Shown here in pieces: positions 35,098 through 46,500 of a stretch of DNA of 64,000 nt. The position numbers were made by a program, and so were the translations under genes. The DNA comes from Bostrychus sinensis (lineage: Eukaryota > Chordata > Actinopteri > Gobiiformes > Eleotridae): NCBI GenBank assembly GCA_020698575.1, contig CM036255.1, positions 15,530,501 to 15,594,500 of the forward strand, in the 5' to 3' direction. How positions within the stretch are numbered: the first letter of the stretch is position 1; each line of letters starts with the position of its first letter. The notes beneath the pieces are model-generated. The model was not told the origin of the DNA, did not search any database, and saw nothing but the letters and a program-made list of their open reading frames with translations.

Positions 35098-35390
35098 AAG
35101 CGCAGACATTCACAAAGGCATTGGCCCTATCTTGCAAGCAAAAAGATACTCTATAGTACCCAGATGTGGACTTGCACAAGAAATCTTAGTTCCAGGGTAC
35201 ATACTCTTTAGTCGTTGAGCCACAAAGGCCTTGAACAGGTGAAGAATCCATGGAAACTATGAATTTGTTTCTTTACTAACCCCCCGTTGTCTGGACATAG
35301 TATCTTTGGCCCTATCTTGCAATGGTACAGAATCCTTTCAAAAGCTCACCATTACTTTTAACATTTTCTAGGTAACAGACTCACTACCGG
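35098..35390 (-). repeat. Composite SINE-like repeat, copy h (minus)
   Basis: gcgcagacattcacaaaggc, attggccctatcttgcaagc, agatgtggacttgcacaaga (B-box region), tttagtcgttgagccac (A box, reversed), tttctttactaaccccccgt, ggccctatcttgcaatggta. This is the tRNA-like half plus spacer, with little of the outer module. Confidence 0.75.
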
Positions 35391-36598
35391 TTTTGTTTTC
35401 ACTAGCGTTTGTATGTTTGCTTGTAATATAGTAATAAAAAAGCGAAACTTTTTTCTATGTATGCTTATTAACTTCCAACTTTTTTTTACATAAAGCACTT
35501 CTAGCTTTCTAGATTTTTTGCCCTCCAAAACTTTGTTGTATTTGCCAGCAGAGACATCTTTGATCTTTGAGGTACATTACAACAGTCAGACCAAATACAG
35601 TGAACAGCCAGCATGAGGACATCATCAGACTAATCTCTTGCCTTGATTTATAAAATGACACAGCATAATGGGCTCTCTAATAGACTCTCATGTTTGCGTC
35701 GGAAAAATGAAAACAGTGTATATAATGGAAAAGCTGAATCTGATCAAAAGCCCTGCCCTCCTCATCCTACTCACGGTGGCCCGACCGTTTTTGTTGTCTG
35801 AAAATAGGGGGATTTAATCTGCATCTCATTTCACTTTGTAGTCACACATTGCATTGTGTTTTAATGAGCTTTAATTAAGGTCTTACAGTACATTTGTCAT
35901 TGCCATTGTGATAAATGGTGGTTTTCAACTTGTGAAAAACCCTGGTTAGTGAGTTTTATGATCTGCCTTACAAACACACATGACCAAGCTCTATAAACAA
36001 ATAGAAAGGATTGTAATATGCAAACAGGAAAGGAGTGAACAAAGACTAGAACAAGGAAAAAGCCCATTATCACAGCTAATGCTCATGAATCACTTATCAC
36101 TAAGTTTCAGTGCAGGTGAGCCATTATAAACAGTTGCAGAGTGTATTGGGATAACAGGCGTGCCCCTGTAGACCCTCTTTACTTTCTGGGGACGATGCAA
36201 ACACCTGCAAATGCAATTACAGATGATGAGCAACAATGCACAGTATTCAAGAGTGCTCACAGCGCCACTTCTAATTAAACTGTGGGGCAGAGGGATTGGG
36301 GAAGTCTCCACATCGCATTGTGCTGTTGGACAAACAAAACAAGAACAAATTGGGAAGAACAAAACTTGAGGATTGAAGAGATGAGCTACAGGGAATGTAA
36401 CAAACAAAAGAAATGGGTTAGAAGCTTCTTTCAGACTGTCCTTGTAACTGTAGCCTGCATTGCATTTATGTTCATTTCATTCTGAGTAATTTGCCTTTTA
36501 CAAGAATCTTTAAGGATCTTGCTATTACTCTGGGCTGGGTCAGGGGAGTAGATGTTTAAACATGGTCTAGCTGTAGAATACCTTAAGCCCCACCAAGG
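35391..36598. other. Unassigned non-coding DNA
   Basis: No gene. 35590-35880 contains stretches such as cttgatttataaaatgacac and ttaatgagctttaattaagg without repeat hallmarks. It may be unique sequence. Confidence 0.45.
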
Positions 36599-37060
36599 CA
36601 GGGCTCCAGAGTGTGACCAATTTAGTCACACATGCGACAAAAAATTTAATGGGTGCAACTAAATATTTTCCTTGGTCACCCATCACTGTCACAAAGCTGT
36701 AATGTTGTTTAAAAAGAAAACTGGTTTATGTCATGTCTCTGCTGCAACTGACTATAAAGACTATAAAACTGACTATAGGTATGTTCTAAATCACTTCTGG
36801 TCAACACAAAAAATGGTAAAAGTAAATTAAATGCATCTCCTATAGCTTCTTAACTATAAATGAAAATGTAATGTAATATTTGATGCAAATGTAAATATAT
36901 TTATTTTTAAATGCAGGTGTTTTCATTCATTAAACTGGACTTCAGGCTATACCAAATAATAAATCACTTTGATATGCTTGAAACCTGTTTTTTGGAAGGC
37001 TTTCAGGACAGCACTGAGAAGTTAGTCTGTTCCTAGTGCACCAAAATTTTGTGCTGGGGT
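36599..37060. mobile_element. Probable hAT MITE, left end cagggctccagagtg
   Basis: cagggctccagagtgtgacc, tcacacatgcgacaaaaaat and gtgcaactaaatattttc match a teleost hAT MITE type I know. agtgcaccaaaattttgtgc near 37035 fits its right half. The right terminus and target duplication are not recognisable. Confidence 0.45.
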
Positions 37061-38229
37061 CTCCTCCTCCCAATGCAGATTGAGTAGCAGTTAAAAATGA
37101 GTACCTCGACACCTCATACTCTGCAAGTCATCAACCAAATTACAACATTTATCATATGGTTTGGGAATGTTATGAGAACATACAATATAAGAACTGGCAC
37201 TGAGCAATAATGCTATACTATAAAATATTGAAAACTCCTTTACTGTGCAGTAGAGTTTCATAAAAATGCATATGTATATAGCAGATGCTGAATATTTTCT
37301 TGTTCCCATTAAGGGTAGTGGAGTCTCTCAAACCATTTCTAGGCAATGCTGGAGTAATTTAAAGAAATACAAATAATGCTCAATTTGATATTAGACTAGG
37401 AGTTGCTCTAAACCTATGCTTTTGTTTTATTGTGTGCAATAGCTCAAGAACACAGGATGATCACAGTCTGAAGCATAACAAGCATGACAGTGCTAGACCT
37501 GGAATCTGTCCATTAGAGGTAAGAGAAGGACATGAATAATTATGGAAACATGAAATGATAAGGCAAAAAGAAAACCTGCAGTTAAGCAAACCCAATTTAA
37601 AAGCTCTGAACAGTCAAAGCCAAGTGTACTATATGTAAATCCACTCCCTTTTTACCTTGCCTTTCTGCATACCCCCTCCAATACCTATAAAATATCACAG
37701 TATCTATAAAACACTTCATCTCGGCGGTGCTCCAGTGCGGACGGTAGAGTAACAGATGTGTGCAGCACTCCAGCCAGTGCCAGCATTCATCAGAGCGCTG
37801 CCTCTCCATGTCTATTTGTCATCGGAGCTGTTTGTGTGAGTGGAGTAAGTCAGGCTCTACTTTACCATGATGGGGTGTAATGATCCTAGCTTTCTGCTTT
37901 ACAGCCTAGATACACTGCACTCATATTTAACCGAAGGAAATGTGGGTTGGTTACCTCCTTGGCTGTAAATGCTGCATCAGGTTACATCTATTCAAAAACT
38001 GTGGTGGGATATGCCACAACACATCTCAGGCTGACTGCTTGAGTTTCTTAGGTGTTGGTTATCTTGACAGGTAAGTATTAAAACAGTGGATTTGTTTCAA
38101 AGAATTCATATTTTCTGAACAAGATTAACATGCTGATGAATAACAATACACCTTGAGTTACAGGCTGCGAAGCTCTCAATTTTACCAGTAACATTTTCTT
38201 GTTCATTATAAACTTAATTAACTGTTTAT
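37061..38229. other. Unassigned non-coding DNA
   Basis: No recognised gene or repeat. Confidence 0.5.
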
Positions 38230-38506
38230 TTCAAATATGACATCTTTAGTTGCAAAATATTACAGTCCACCATTTAGTTAACAAATGACAAATATTTGAT
38301 TCAGCGCAACAAAGCCAACCTGGTGACAATAGACAGAAAATGTTCACCATTTTATGTACAAGAGCATTTACCCTAAATCGACCTAAATCTGTAGTTGACC
38401 GGAGGCTCTGCTGGGGCGGTGGATGGTTCAAATCTCTGAGGGGAGGGGCAAGACCATCAAGAGCTTCAAAAACAAAAATTTAAATTTTAAAATCAATGCA
38501 ATAGCG

Positions 38507-41120
38507 CAGTGGTTCCCAAACTTTTCACTGTCCCGTACCCCTTCAGGTATTTAACCCCAAGATATGTACCCCCTACTTATGTGCCCTTAAAAAAATTTTG
38601 CAACCCTGGTAGCAAATAAAATGTCTTACAACAGTTAATTATTTCTCACCAAATTATATTTATTATTACATTTCAGCCTATTTAGTGAGCAACACTAGTT
38701 TACTTTTTGAATATTGAATAACCTACCAAACATTTAGCCTGTAGAACTATTGCCAAACATTTCTTTATGAAAATTACAGACATAAAAGAACATTATGTAT
38801 TTAAAGTAGTGAACCATAGCTTTAATGAGAAGGGTGTGCTTGGGAAGATGCACATAACTCTGTAATGTTTGGCACAATTTGAGAAAGTCTCAGTCTTAAA
38901 TCATTCTCCACACAAAGTCTTGCTCTGTATTTTGTTTTCATATTTGTCAGAGCTGAGAATCCACTTTCACACAAATACGTTGTCGCAAAGGGCATCAAAG
39001 TCTTGACAGCGCGTTTGGCCAGCGCAGGCTGGTCTGCGCACAGTCCGATCCAGAAATCTGGAAGTGGCTTCTGACTGAATTCAACTTTTAGGGATCCATC
39101 TGTTGCGATTTCAATTAGACTCTCCTGTTCAGCTGTCGGTAAAACAGCAGGCACAGCACTAAACGAGTGACGTATCCAGCTATCTGAGCCGTCAGATTCA
39201 GGGAAATACTGACGGAGCTGTGCAGCCAGTTCGCTGAGGTGCGCGGTAATGTCGCTTTTCACACTGTTTGTCAAAGCAAGTTCATTTGTGCACAAAAAGT
39301 CATGTAGCAAAGGAAATACCTCTGTTTTGTTGTTGTCCACGCAGTTTACCCAGAGGTTCAACTTCTTAATCATGGCCTCAACTTTATCTTGCACATGAAA
39401 TATGGTTGCTGAAACCCCTTGTAATCTGAGATTTAGTTCGTTCAGGCGAGAAAATATATCACACAGATAGGCCAGGCCTGTAAGAAACTCCTCATCATGC
39501 AAATGTTCGGACAAATGAAAATAATGGTCACTGAAGAAAATTTTAAGTTCATCTTTCAGTTCAAAAAAACGTGTCATTACTTTGCCTCTTGATAGCCAGC
39601 GCACCTCTGTGTGAAGTAATAACGTCTCGTGCTCGCTGCCCATTTCGCCACATAATGCAGTAAATATGCGAGAGTTCAGGGGCCTGGCTTTCACAAAGTT
39701 TACCATTTTTACTGTTGTGTCCAAAACATTTTTCAGGCTTACAGGCATTCCCTTGGCAGCAAGAGCTTCTCGATGGATGCTGCAGTGTACCCAAGAAGCA
39801 TCAGGGGCGACCGCTTGCACACGCGTTACCACACCGCCGTGCCTCCCAGTCATGGCTTTTGCGCCATCAGTACAGATGCCAACACACTGTGTCCACATAA
39901 GCCCATGTGAATTCACAAAGGTGTCCAGCTTTTTAAAAATATCCACTGCTGTTGTCCTTGTTTCCAGGGGTTTACAGAAGAGCATGTCCTCCTTAATTGT
40001 CCCTTCATAAATGTATCGCACGTATACAAGGAGATGTGCCAGGCCAGCCACATCGGTTGACTCATCCAGCTGTAGTGCGTAAAATTCACTAGCTTGTATG
40101 CGCTGCAATAGCTGTTGTAATACATCCTCAGCCATTTCACTAATGCGCCGAGAAACAGTGTTGTTTGATGAAGGCATGGTCTGTATAGTCCTTTTAGCTT
40201 TTTCCCCCAGCATTGTCCCAACCATATCTAAGGCGGCAGGTAAAATCAAGTCCTCCACTATTGTGTGTGGCTTGCTTGTTTTAGCCACTCGGTAACTCAC
40301 CAGGTAAGATGCTTGTAGTCCGTTTTTATTGACAGTATCTGTCTCCCTTAGGCAAGTCTTACTGGTACTAAGTAATCTCAACTGTCGCTCAAAATATTCC
40401 CGTGGCTTGTTTTTCAAATGGGGATGTTTTGTATCTAAATGTCTGCGCAGCAGTGAAGGCTTCATTGAATTAGGAGATAAAACTTTAGCACAAACTACAC
40501 ACTGTGGCCGAGAAAATCCACCAGTACTTATACATGTGAATCCCAGAGCAATGTAGCTTTCATCATATTTGCGCTTTTTTGATTGTCGATCCGAGGCGAC
40601 ATTCCCCACATCACAAGGCTCAACATCCGACCCCTTGTCGCTGTCGAAGTCCAAGCTAGCAGCTTGGCTAGCCACAGATGTACTGCTTAGATCTTGACCC
40701 GATGTACATCTTGTATTTGAAGAATTGCCTGAACTGTGGTCGCTGGCATCTTCAACTGTGGACTGGCTTGTGGTAGCAGTCGATGTCTCTCTGGAAGGGC
40801 GTTTTAATGTTTTTAGCCATTTGTCCATTGTTAGCCACGACAGCTAGTTGGACAAATGCAACTTTGATAGCCAGGTGTCCATCAATTAGCGAGACACACC
40901 CATCTACATTGTCAGTGCAGTAATTTCGCTGAACACTAGATGGTAGCATTTACACATATTTTGTTTGGCAATATGAGAAGGCACCTCAGACAATATGTGT
41001 TTTTATATGCCAGTGTAATGTGGCTCTTATTGCATTATATTTTCCAATTTTTTTCTGCGTACCCCTTACGTCATCGTGCGTACCCCCAGGGGTACGCGTA
41101 CCCCAGTTTGGGAACCACTG
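38507..41120 (-). mobile_element. Complete autonomous hAT transposon, perfect 8-bp target duplication
   Basis: The 2614-base element has inverted ends cagtggttcccaaact (left) and agtttgggaaccactg (right), 16 of 16 matching. It is flanked by caatagcg at 38499-38506 and again at 41121-41128. A 3.5-turn palindromic patch, gtacccccaggggtac, with repeated gtacccc lies just inside the right end (about 41080-41105), and ccgtaccccttcagg inside the left end. These are likely transposase-binding subterminal repeats. It encodes one long intact transposase. It inserted into the LINE listed at 38230-41735. Confidence 0.96.
38822..40828 (-). CDS. hAT transposase, BED finger, ZBED5/FAM200/SCAND3-like
   Basis: A 668-codon uninterrupted frame starting MDKWLKTLK. 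Residues 1-85 are low-complexity and Ser/Thr-rich, with a basic KKRK at 84-87 (likely nuclear signal). About 97-135 is a BED-type zinc finger (CVVC and RRHLDTKH). The RNase-H-like catalytic core has D255 in LQLDESTD, D321 in CTDGAKAM, the CxxH of HCSIHRE (349-352), and TEVRWLSRG (407-415). The C-terminal dimerisation region (about 605-650) holds CESGFSALTNMKTKYR, with E621 the likely third catalytic residue. The protein cuts and pastes hAT DNA in the nucleus. Length and motif order are typical of domesticated relatives such as ZBED5 and FAM200, but terminal repeats and target duplication show a transposon, not a host gene. The TAA stop overlaps an ATTAAA polyadenylation signal. The start has no in-frame rival upstream within the element. 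Confidence 0.95.
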   Translation of the reverse strand: MDKWLKTLKRPSRETSTATTSQSTVEDASDHSSGNSSNTRCTSGQDLSSTSVASQAASLDFDSDKGSDVEPCDVGNVASDRQSKKRKYDESYIALGFTCISTGGFSRPQCVVCAKVLSPNSMKPSLLRRHLDTKHPHLKNKPREYFERQLRLLSTSKTCLRETDTVNKNGLQASYLVSYRVAKTSKPHTIVEDLILPAALDMVGTMLGEKAKRTIQTMPSSNNTVSRRISEMAEDVLQQLLQRIQASEFYALQLDESTDVAGLAHLLVYVRYIYEGTIKEDMLFCKPLETRTTAVDIFKKLDTFVNSHGLMWTQCVGICTDGAKAMTGRHGGVVTRVQAVAPDASWVHCSIHREALAAKGMPVSLKNVLDTTVKMVNFVKARPLNSRIFTALCGEMGSEHETLLLHTEVRWLSRGKVMTRFFELKDELKIFFSDHYFHLSEHLHDEEFLTGLAYLCDIFSRLNELNLRLQGVSATIFHVQDKVEAMIKKLNLWVNCVDNNKTEVFPLLHDFLCTNELALTNSVKSDITAHLSELAAQLRQYFPESDGSDSWIRHSFSAVPAVLPTAEQESLIEIATDGSLKVEFSQKPLPDFWIGLCADQPALAKRAVKTLMPFATTYLCESGFSALTNMKTKYRARLCVENDLRLRLSQIVPNITELCASSQAHPSH

Positions 41121-41735
41121 CAATAGCGGACTGGGAGCCAATAGAGAGAAGAGAGACCCGGGGTGACGTGGTTGTGTCTGGATGAGTTTGTTAAAAGTCG
41201 AGCGGCTGCATTTTGTACCAGTTGTACGGTGGAGTGATGACTGTGTGATACCGAAATTTATTGCATTACAGTAGTCAATATGTGAACTGATAAAAGCATG
41301 AATAGCTTTTTCCAGATTGCTGCGACACAGAAAGGGCTTCACTTTGGCGAGAAGACACAGCTGGAAAGAGCTTGCTTTAACAACAGCACTAATCTGTTTA
41401 TCAAAGTTCAATTCAAATGTGTCAAAAATCACTCCTACACTCTTGACGGCCTGACTGACATTAGACATAAGGAAATTAGGGTTGGACAGTATATTTCTGT
41501 GCCAATCAGAGGGACCAAAAAGAATACATTCAGTCTTACTTTCATTCGTGTGAAGAAAGTTTTGGGCCAGTCACAGCTTTATATCTGAAAGGCAGCTTTG
41601 GAGAGAGTCCAGTGCAGATGCGTCATTAGGGAGTAGAAGAAGATAGACCTGGAGGTCATCTGCATAAAGGTGAAATTACAGACTGTATTACTTGATGACA
41701 TGATGGACCCAAGAGGCTGCATGCACAAACAAAAT

Positions 41736-42939
41736 ATGTTCACATCTCCCCTCCTTGCCTCCTTGTCTTAAAAACTTTGAGTCCAAGTCTTGTATATATG
41801 AAAGACATTTACCCTTGACACAATATTATAATTTTATAATTATAACATTTTCTCTGTGGAAGCGTAGTCACACTGTGTTCAGAAGTGTCTGGGCCCTGCA
41901 TTCATGGTAAATAGACTTCTCCTCTCAAAGTCATCCAGCCTGTCTTGTACAGCTCTATGTAAAAAAATGCAACAGCTACCACACATAAGGACCTAGACTC
42001 AGAGCTTTAACCTAAATTGATACTTCACCCAGTCTAATTTCTTTGGGGAGAGCAGACCTCCGCTCAGGCATTAACAGTAGAGTGTTGAATTAAACTCTGT
42101 GTATTCAATTATTTGTGTAACAACTAAAACTGAGAAAAGTAAAGAAAAATGAGTGCATGTCTATAAAGAGCTAATGAATAGTCATGTGCAATACCAGCTT
42201 TTTCACTTTTGATTCAGTACCAAACGATACCAAGGCTGATAGACTGTACCGATTCTGATACCACCCCTCAAGTATTGATTGACCACATTAAAACTTTGAT
42301 ATTGCTTTGCATTACAGATTTTTTTTAAATATCCTGTTGAGTGTTCCAGGTGCACACTGAAAACAAATAACTTCTTTACTAATGCCAGCAAAAACAAATA
42401 CCCAGCAAGTACTGATGGTCACCGAGCAGTGTGCAACTAAAACATGATGTGTCAGATGCTAATAAAAGTGAGATGTTATTGAGTTTTGGCTCTAGTGGCA
42501 TGTTGTGATCCCCCTTATGTTTTCTGTGCCTTCAAATGCTTGGGGCACGGCTCACAAACTGTCTGAATTAGAGCAGTGAACAGTACATGTTGGCTAAACA
42601 CTCCCTGGCAGACCGCAAAGCCTGCTGGAAGGGCTCACACTGCCAGCAAAGCTTAATGCTGCCATACAACACGTTTGGTCACTAATTACATGTCGATGGC
42701 TGTGCATAAGCTGGGGAGTTCTGCGCTCTAATTGAGGGAGCAATTACTGAGTCACTGTGTGGGCCAATGTGATAGTTAAGACTCATTTTCATCATTTTAG
42801 AATAAGGGGCAAAAGTAGCTGGGTGAAATTATGCTGAAATTGTACTGGAAATGGTTTTACTCAAAAATCACTGTCAAACTAAGACCATTTTATTCAATCT
42901 ATTAACACTGTGAACCAGCACGGCACAAATTTAATCATC
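41736..42939. other. Unassigned DNA, part possibly unique
   Basis: No gene. 42650-42790 (gtcactaattacatgtcgat, gctctaattgagggagcaat) lacks repeat features and looks like a non-coding island. Confidence 0.45.
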
Positions 42940-43075
42940 ATTACCTCTGCCAAGGAGTTGATTTTATATCAACGTTTTGTAACAATTGGATGACATTGTC
43001 ACAAAAGGTCAGTAATGACCTGATAAGGAAGAAATGGTTAGTTCTTGGTGTGCACTTGGAATATATTTTTTATCA
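42940..43075 (+). repeat. Composite SINE-like repeat, outer module, copy i
   Basis: tcattacctctgccaaggag, acaaaaggtcagtaatgacc and gaagaaatggttagttcttg in plus orientation, then ends against the Tc1 copy at 43086. Confidence 0.65.
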
Positions 43076-43085
43076 TCAAGAGATA

Positions 43086-43520
43086 CACTATATTTCCAAA
43101 AGCATTAACTCACCTGCTTTTACAAACATATGAACTTAAGTGACATCCAATTTTTAATCCATAGGGTTTAATATGACGTCACCCCACCTTTGCATCCATG
43201 TCAGACATCTACGTGTCTGATGTTCTTGTCCAACGTCAGACATTGATGTTGGACGAGAAGGCCCGAGGTGTTCTGTTGGGTTGAGGCCAGGACTCTGTGC
43301 AGGACTGTCAAGTTCTTCCACAGCAAACTCACTCATCCATGTCTTTATGGACCATGTTTTGTGCACTGGTGCACAGACAAAGCTAGGGGCATGGAATTGT
43401 CCAAAATCTCTTGGTGCTGAAGCATTGAGAGTCCCTTTCACTGGAACTAAGAGTCCAAGCCCACACCATAATCCTTTCAGTTATTTGGCTGGGTGAGTGA
43501 ATACTTTTGGAAATTTAGTG
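43086..43520 (-). mobile_element. Internally deleted Tc1-like element (435 bp)
   Basis: Ends cactatatttccaaaagcat and, reversed, cactaaatttccaaaagtat are flanked by TA at 43084-43085 and 43521-43522. It retains the C-terminal part of a transposase on the minus strand and has lost the N-terminal and middle parts. Confidence 0.88.
43154..43441 (-). pseudogene. C-terminal fragment of Tc1 transposase
   Basis: A minus-strand frame of 95 codons: VKGTLNAS-like start (here MKGTLNASAP), APVHKTWSIKTWM, then SPGLNPTEHL, which contains the third catalytic residue (E) in its usual NPxEH setting. The segment carrying the first two aspartates is absent or shortened. Too short to act. Confidence 0.85.
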
Positions 43521-43522
43521 TA

Positions 43523-44282
43523 TAAGGCTCAAATATATGGTCATTTGAGTAAAGGTCTAGGCACTCCATCTTTACTATTGCTAGACAGGAACAATGCCTT
43601 GGCAGAGGTCTATTAGAGGCTCTCCAAGTGTTTCTAATGTTGGTTCTTTAATACTTGTTATTTTAGCAACCAGATGTGGGTAAAACAATGATGAAGGTAT
43701 GATGTACCAATGCTCAAGTGAGGCAAGTTTCTTTCTTCTAGAATCATAGCAACATGAAGACTTTGTATGGACATGCCAAGTATGTTACACATTTACAACT
43801 TTCTAGAAGCAACAAAAAGAAAGGAAGTGTGATTGTTCCACTGTCAGGGAAATGCACCAGGTGTCTGCAGGTGGTTCAGGCTGGCCAAAAAAACATCACA
43901 GCTGCAGCAGCTTGACATCATTTCATTTCATCTCATATATTGTCTCTCTTCCTGCTCCCTCCCCCAGCCGAGATGTCTGCCAGGATCAAAGTGGCACACA
44001 GGCAAACAGACAGGGAGCTCTTCCGACACTGTTGATCACAGTAGGCTAGCATCATGAGAGGAGAAGCTGAATGTCAATAACTTTTATCTGTCCTTCGATC
44101 TCAGCTTTGACTGCCAATGTGTCAGTCAAAAATCCTGTCTGCCTCCTGAAATCCGTAAAGCCACAACGCGTCCGCCTTGTTTTGTCTTTGTGGCAGCAAA
44201 ACACACACGCACCAAGATCAGACAATCCTTAACACCAGAGTCGTGTGGCATTTGGCTGAAAGAGAACACCACAAAAAAAGAC
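43523..44282. other. Unassigned DNA with a composite-repeat scrap
   Basis: 43549-43620 (taaaggtctaggcactccat, caatgccttggcagaggtct) resembles the tRNA-like half's 3' end. The rest shows no gene; short open frames near 43833-44057 have no known domain. Confidence 0.45.
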
Positions 44283-44925
44283 AGAGGTGGAAAATATAAT
44301 AAGAAAGTATATATAAGAAATAAGTAATTTACTTAAGTACATTTTTGAAAGAAAATGACTTTCTGAATACATTTTTAGAACACTCAATACTTTTACTTTG
44401 ATGTTTTTTTAAGTCTCTAAACTAGTGAAAGTATTTTTTCATCTCAGTTGCAAAGAAGGTTGTGTGCTCATCTTGCAATCAGAGGGTTCGGGTTTTCATA
44501 CAGGCTCTGAGAAAAGAACTGAAGATACTGTTACTGCAGTGCACAGTTTGTACATATAGGTTTAGTTTATTAGGTTACACTGCTCATTTTATTTATTTTA
44601 CTTTGAGCTTTTTTCAGTTGCATGACATTTAATACCAGGTCAACAAGAAAAAGCGTTTTGAGTCTGCTGTATGTCCAGTGCATAGCGAACTGACAATACT
44701 GAGCATGGAGCCCTTTCTGCTTTTCTGGAATTTTACTTGTGAATAAATGAGTTGTACAATTGTTGGACATGGGTAATTTGAAAAGGATTTTGCAAAAACA
44801 TTCAAATACAATAAGTACATTTTAAGCTCAATACTTTGATACTTTTACCTCCACTTGAGTAATATATTTTTGAAGTTACAGTGCTCTTACTTGAGTACAT
44901 ATTTTGACTGCTTATTTCACCTTTG
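44283..44925 (+). repeat. TACTTTTACTT-type dispersed repeat with a tRNA-like insert
   Basis: Starts agaggtggaaaatataataa, has taatttacttaagtacattt and actcaatacttttactttg. Near 44455-44510 there is a tRNA-like piece (tgtgctcatcttgcaatcag, agggttcgggtttt). It resumes with acttttacctccacttgagt and gctcttacttgagtacatat. The insert may be a SINE head. Confidence 0.6.
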
Positions 44926-45231
44926 AAAAAAGGTTAGCTAAAGGTCCTGTGGCTATTGAGTAAAAGCAAGGAAGACATCAAAGTGAAATTAGTGCGGGAC
45001 AAAGCCTCCTGGTCTCAATCAGGCTGGTAAACAGTGGAGTGTAATACCTCTTTTTAAATTAGTCACTAATAGGAGCACAATGATAGGACAGGCACTTCAC
45101 TGCAGGAGAGCACACAGTTCTCTAATGGAAGTGGGATTGCCTTTTTCACCAGCTGAGCCCGGTTGCATTGTCCTTTATTATTCGTCCCTAAATTAGCAAT
45201 TTACATCTCCAAGGCCCCTCTTAGTGTCGGA

Positions 45232-45262
<31 letters not shown>

Positions 45263-45529
45263 CCCCATTTTAATTTTTCTATTATGTTCCAAGTACAGAG
45301 TTACTATTAGGTCTAAAATAAAATGTAATTTGAAATAGTGTAATGAGTAAGAGATAACCTTCAAAAGATCATGCTACTAATAAATAATGTATACTTTTAA
45401 TAGATTTGCTAGTGTTTCCTGGGAAACTACTCCTGCATAATGCTATAGCTTGTTACAAAATGCATGAAGGGTACTGGTAGTGTGAAATGCTGATTTATTA
45501 ATTCTGATTTTGAACCACTGTGAGATAAG
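44926..45529. other. Unassigned DNA with a poly-T run
   Basis: 45040-45230 has no repeat hallmark. A T run of about 26 lies at 45237-45262. No gene. Confidence 0.45.
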
Positions 45530-45710
45530 AAAATCCCACTAAGACACTACAGCCACAAGGTGTCAGTAAAAGGACAAATTATTTTAGTGTATTCTTAAAC
45601 ATTAGTGCATTTACCCCTGGACTAGAACATTTCAAATTTGATACCAGGTCTGCACACTCATTGTGAGTTAGGGCCAGTGTCTTGGCGTAGGTCTGCATTC
45701 TCCACACACT
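45530..45710 (+). repeat. Composite SINE-like repeat, copy j (plus)
   Basis: agccacaaggtgtcagtaaa, aggacaaattatttt, gtgcatttacccctggacta, gaaca, gataccaggtctgcacactc, gggccagtgtcttggcgtag and gtctgcattctcca. Good copy of the tRNA-like half with spacer. Confidence 0.75.
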
Positions 45711-46329
45711 TTTATTTTTTGTTATTGTTAAATGATTTGAGTTACTTGTGATACTAAGAAATCATTCAAATTACTACAAAATGTGATTCCTTCTTACTGC
45801 AGCTTTTGTGGGGGTCTGATTGCAGGGCACTGTGAGTTCCTCATTCCCAGTTGTATAATGAGTGAGCAGCAGAGAGTCGTTGAGATGTTGGCTGACATGG
45901 CTAACCACAGATGCTGGTTTATTTGCACCTGCTGTGGAAGTTAGAAAGAAACAGACTTTGGTCTTTGTTGAGTGTTGGCATTAGAGAATCTCATGTGTGC
46001 AAAATACTGGTTTTATTTTTAGATATTCAGATTTATTTGCTAAATTTGAGTAGGATTTGTGGTGATTAATGGATTAAAGCTGACCACAGTGACCAACCAT
46101 TACAGTCCGGCGCATTTCAGTAACTAGTTGTCCAGAATAACATTAAAATTCAGAAACTATTTAACTTTAGCGTATGTGCTAATGGCTACAATATATAAAG
46201 CAGTACAAAGCCAATTGGTTGCAGTTGCCTAAACCATCTTGTTTTTTTTTATGATTTGCAATATTTAATGGCTAATGCTAATTCCTTCCTTGAAAATGTA
46301 CTATGGTCTGCATGCACCATTTTTTTTAA
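45711..46329. other. Unassigned non-coding DNA
   Basis: No recognised gene or repeat. Confidence 0.5.
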
Positions 46330-46500
46330 AGGCAAGGCAAGTTTATTTGTATAGCACAATTTATACACAGAGTAATTCAAATTGTTTTACAGGAAAGAAA
46401 AAAGACAAGGTACATAGATAAAAATTACAATTAAAACTAATTATATATATATAATTAAGAATCTACGTAAAAATAAATTAAATAATGAAAAAAAATCTGT
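46330..46500 (+). repeat. Teleost dispersed repeat starting ggcaaggcaagtttatttg
   Basis: aggcaaggcaagtttatttg, tatagcacaatttatacaca and gagtaattcaaattg is a phrase common in fish genomes. It is followed by A/T-rich sequence with (AT)n at 46442-46454. Class not assigned. Confidence 0.55.

Larger units (their letters stand above)
38230..41735 (-). pseudogene. LINE reverse transcriptase fragment, split by the hAT element
   Basis: On the minus strand the LINE enters at about 41735 (PLGSIMSS) and passes the catalytic box FHLYADDLQV (41647-41676). It continues with VGVIFDTFELNFDKQI, LLAKVKPFL and KAIHAFISSHIDYCN down to 41129. It resumes left of the hAT at 38498 (IDFKI, FVFEALDGLAP) and fades at about 38230. 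With the hAT and one target copy removed, the junction reads YWLPVRYCIDFKI, the usual family wording. Stops and shifts elsewhere show that it was already decayed. I take it as an L2/Rex-like non-LTR element, 5'-truncated, but do not fix the clade. Confidence 0.88.

Noticed and set aside
39666..40010. 114-codon frame on the plus strand
   Set aside because: Antisense shadow of the hAT transposase.
41298..41588. 96-codon plus-strand frame
   Set aside because: Antisense shadow of the LINE reverse transcriptase, which is on the minus strand.
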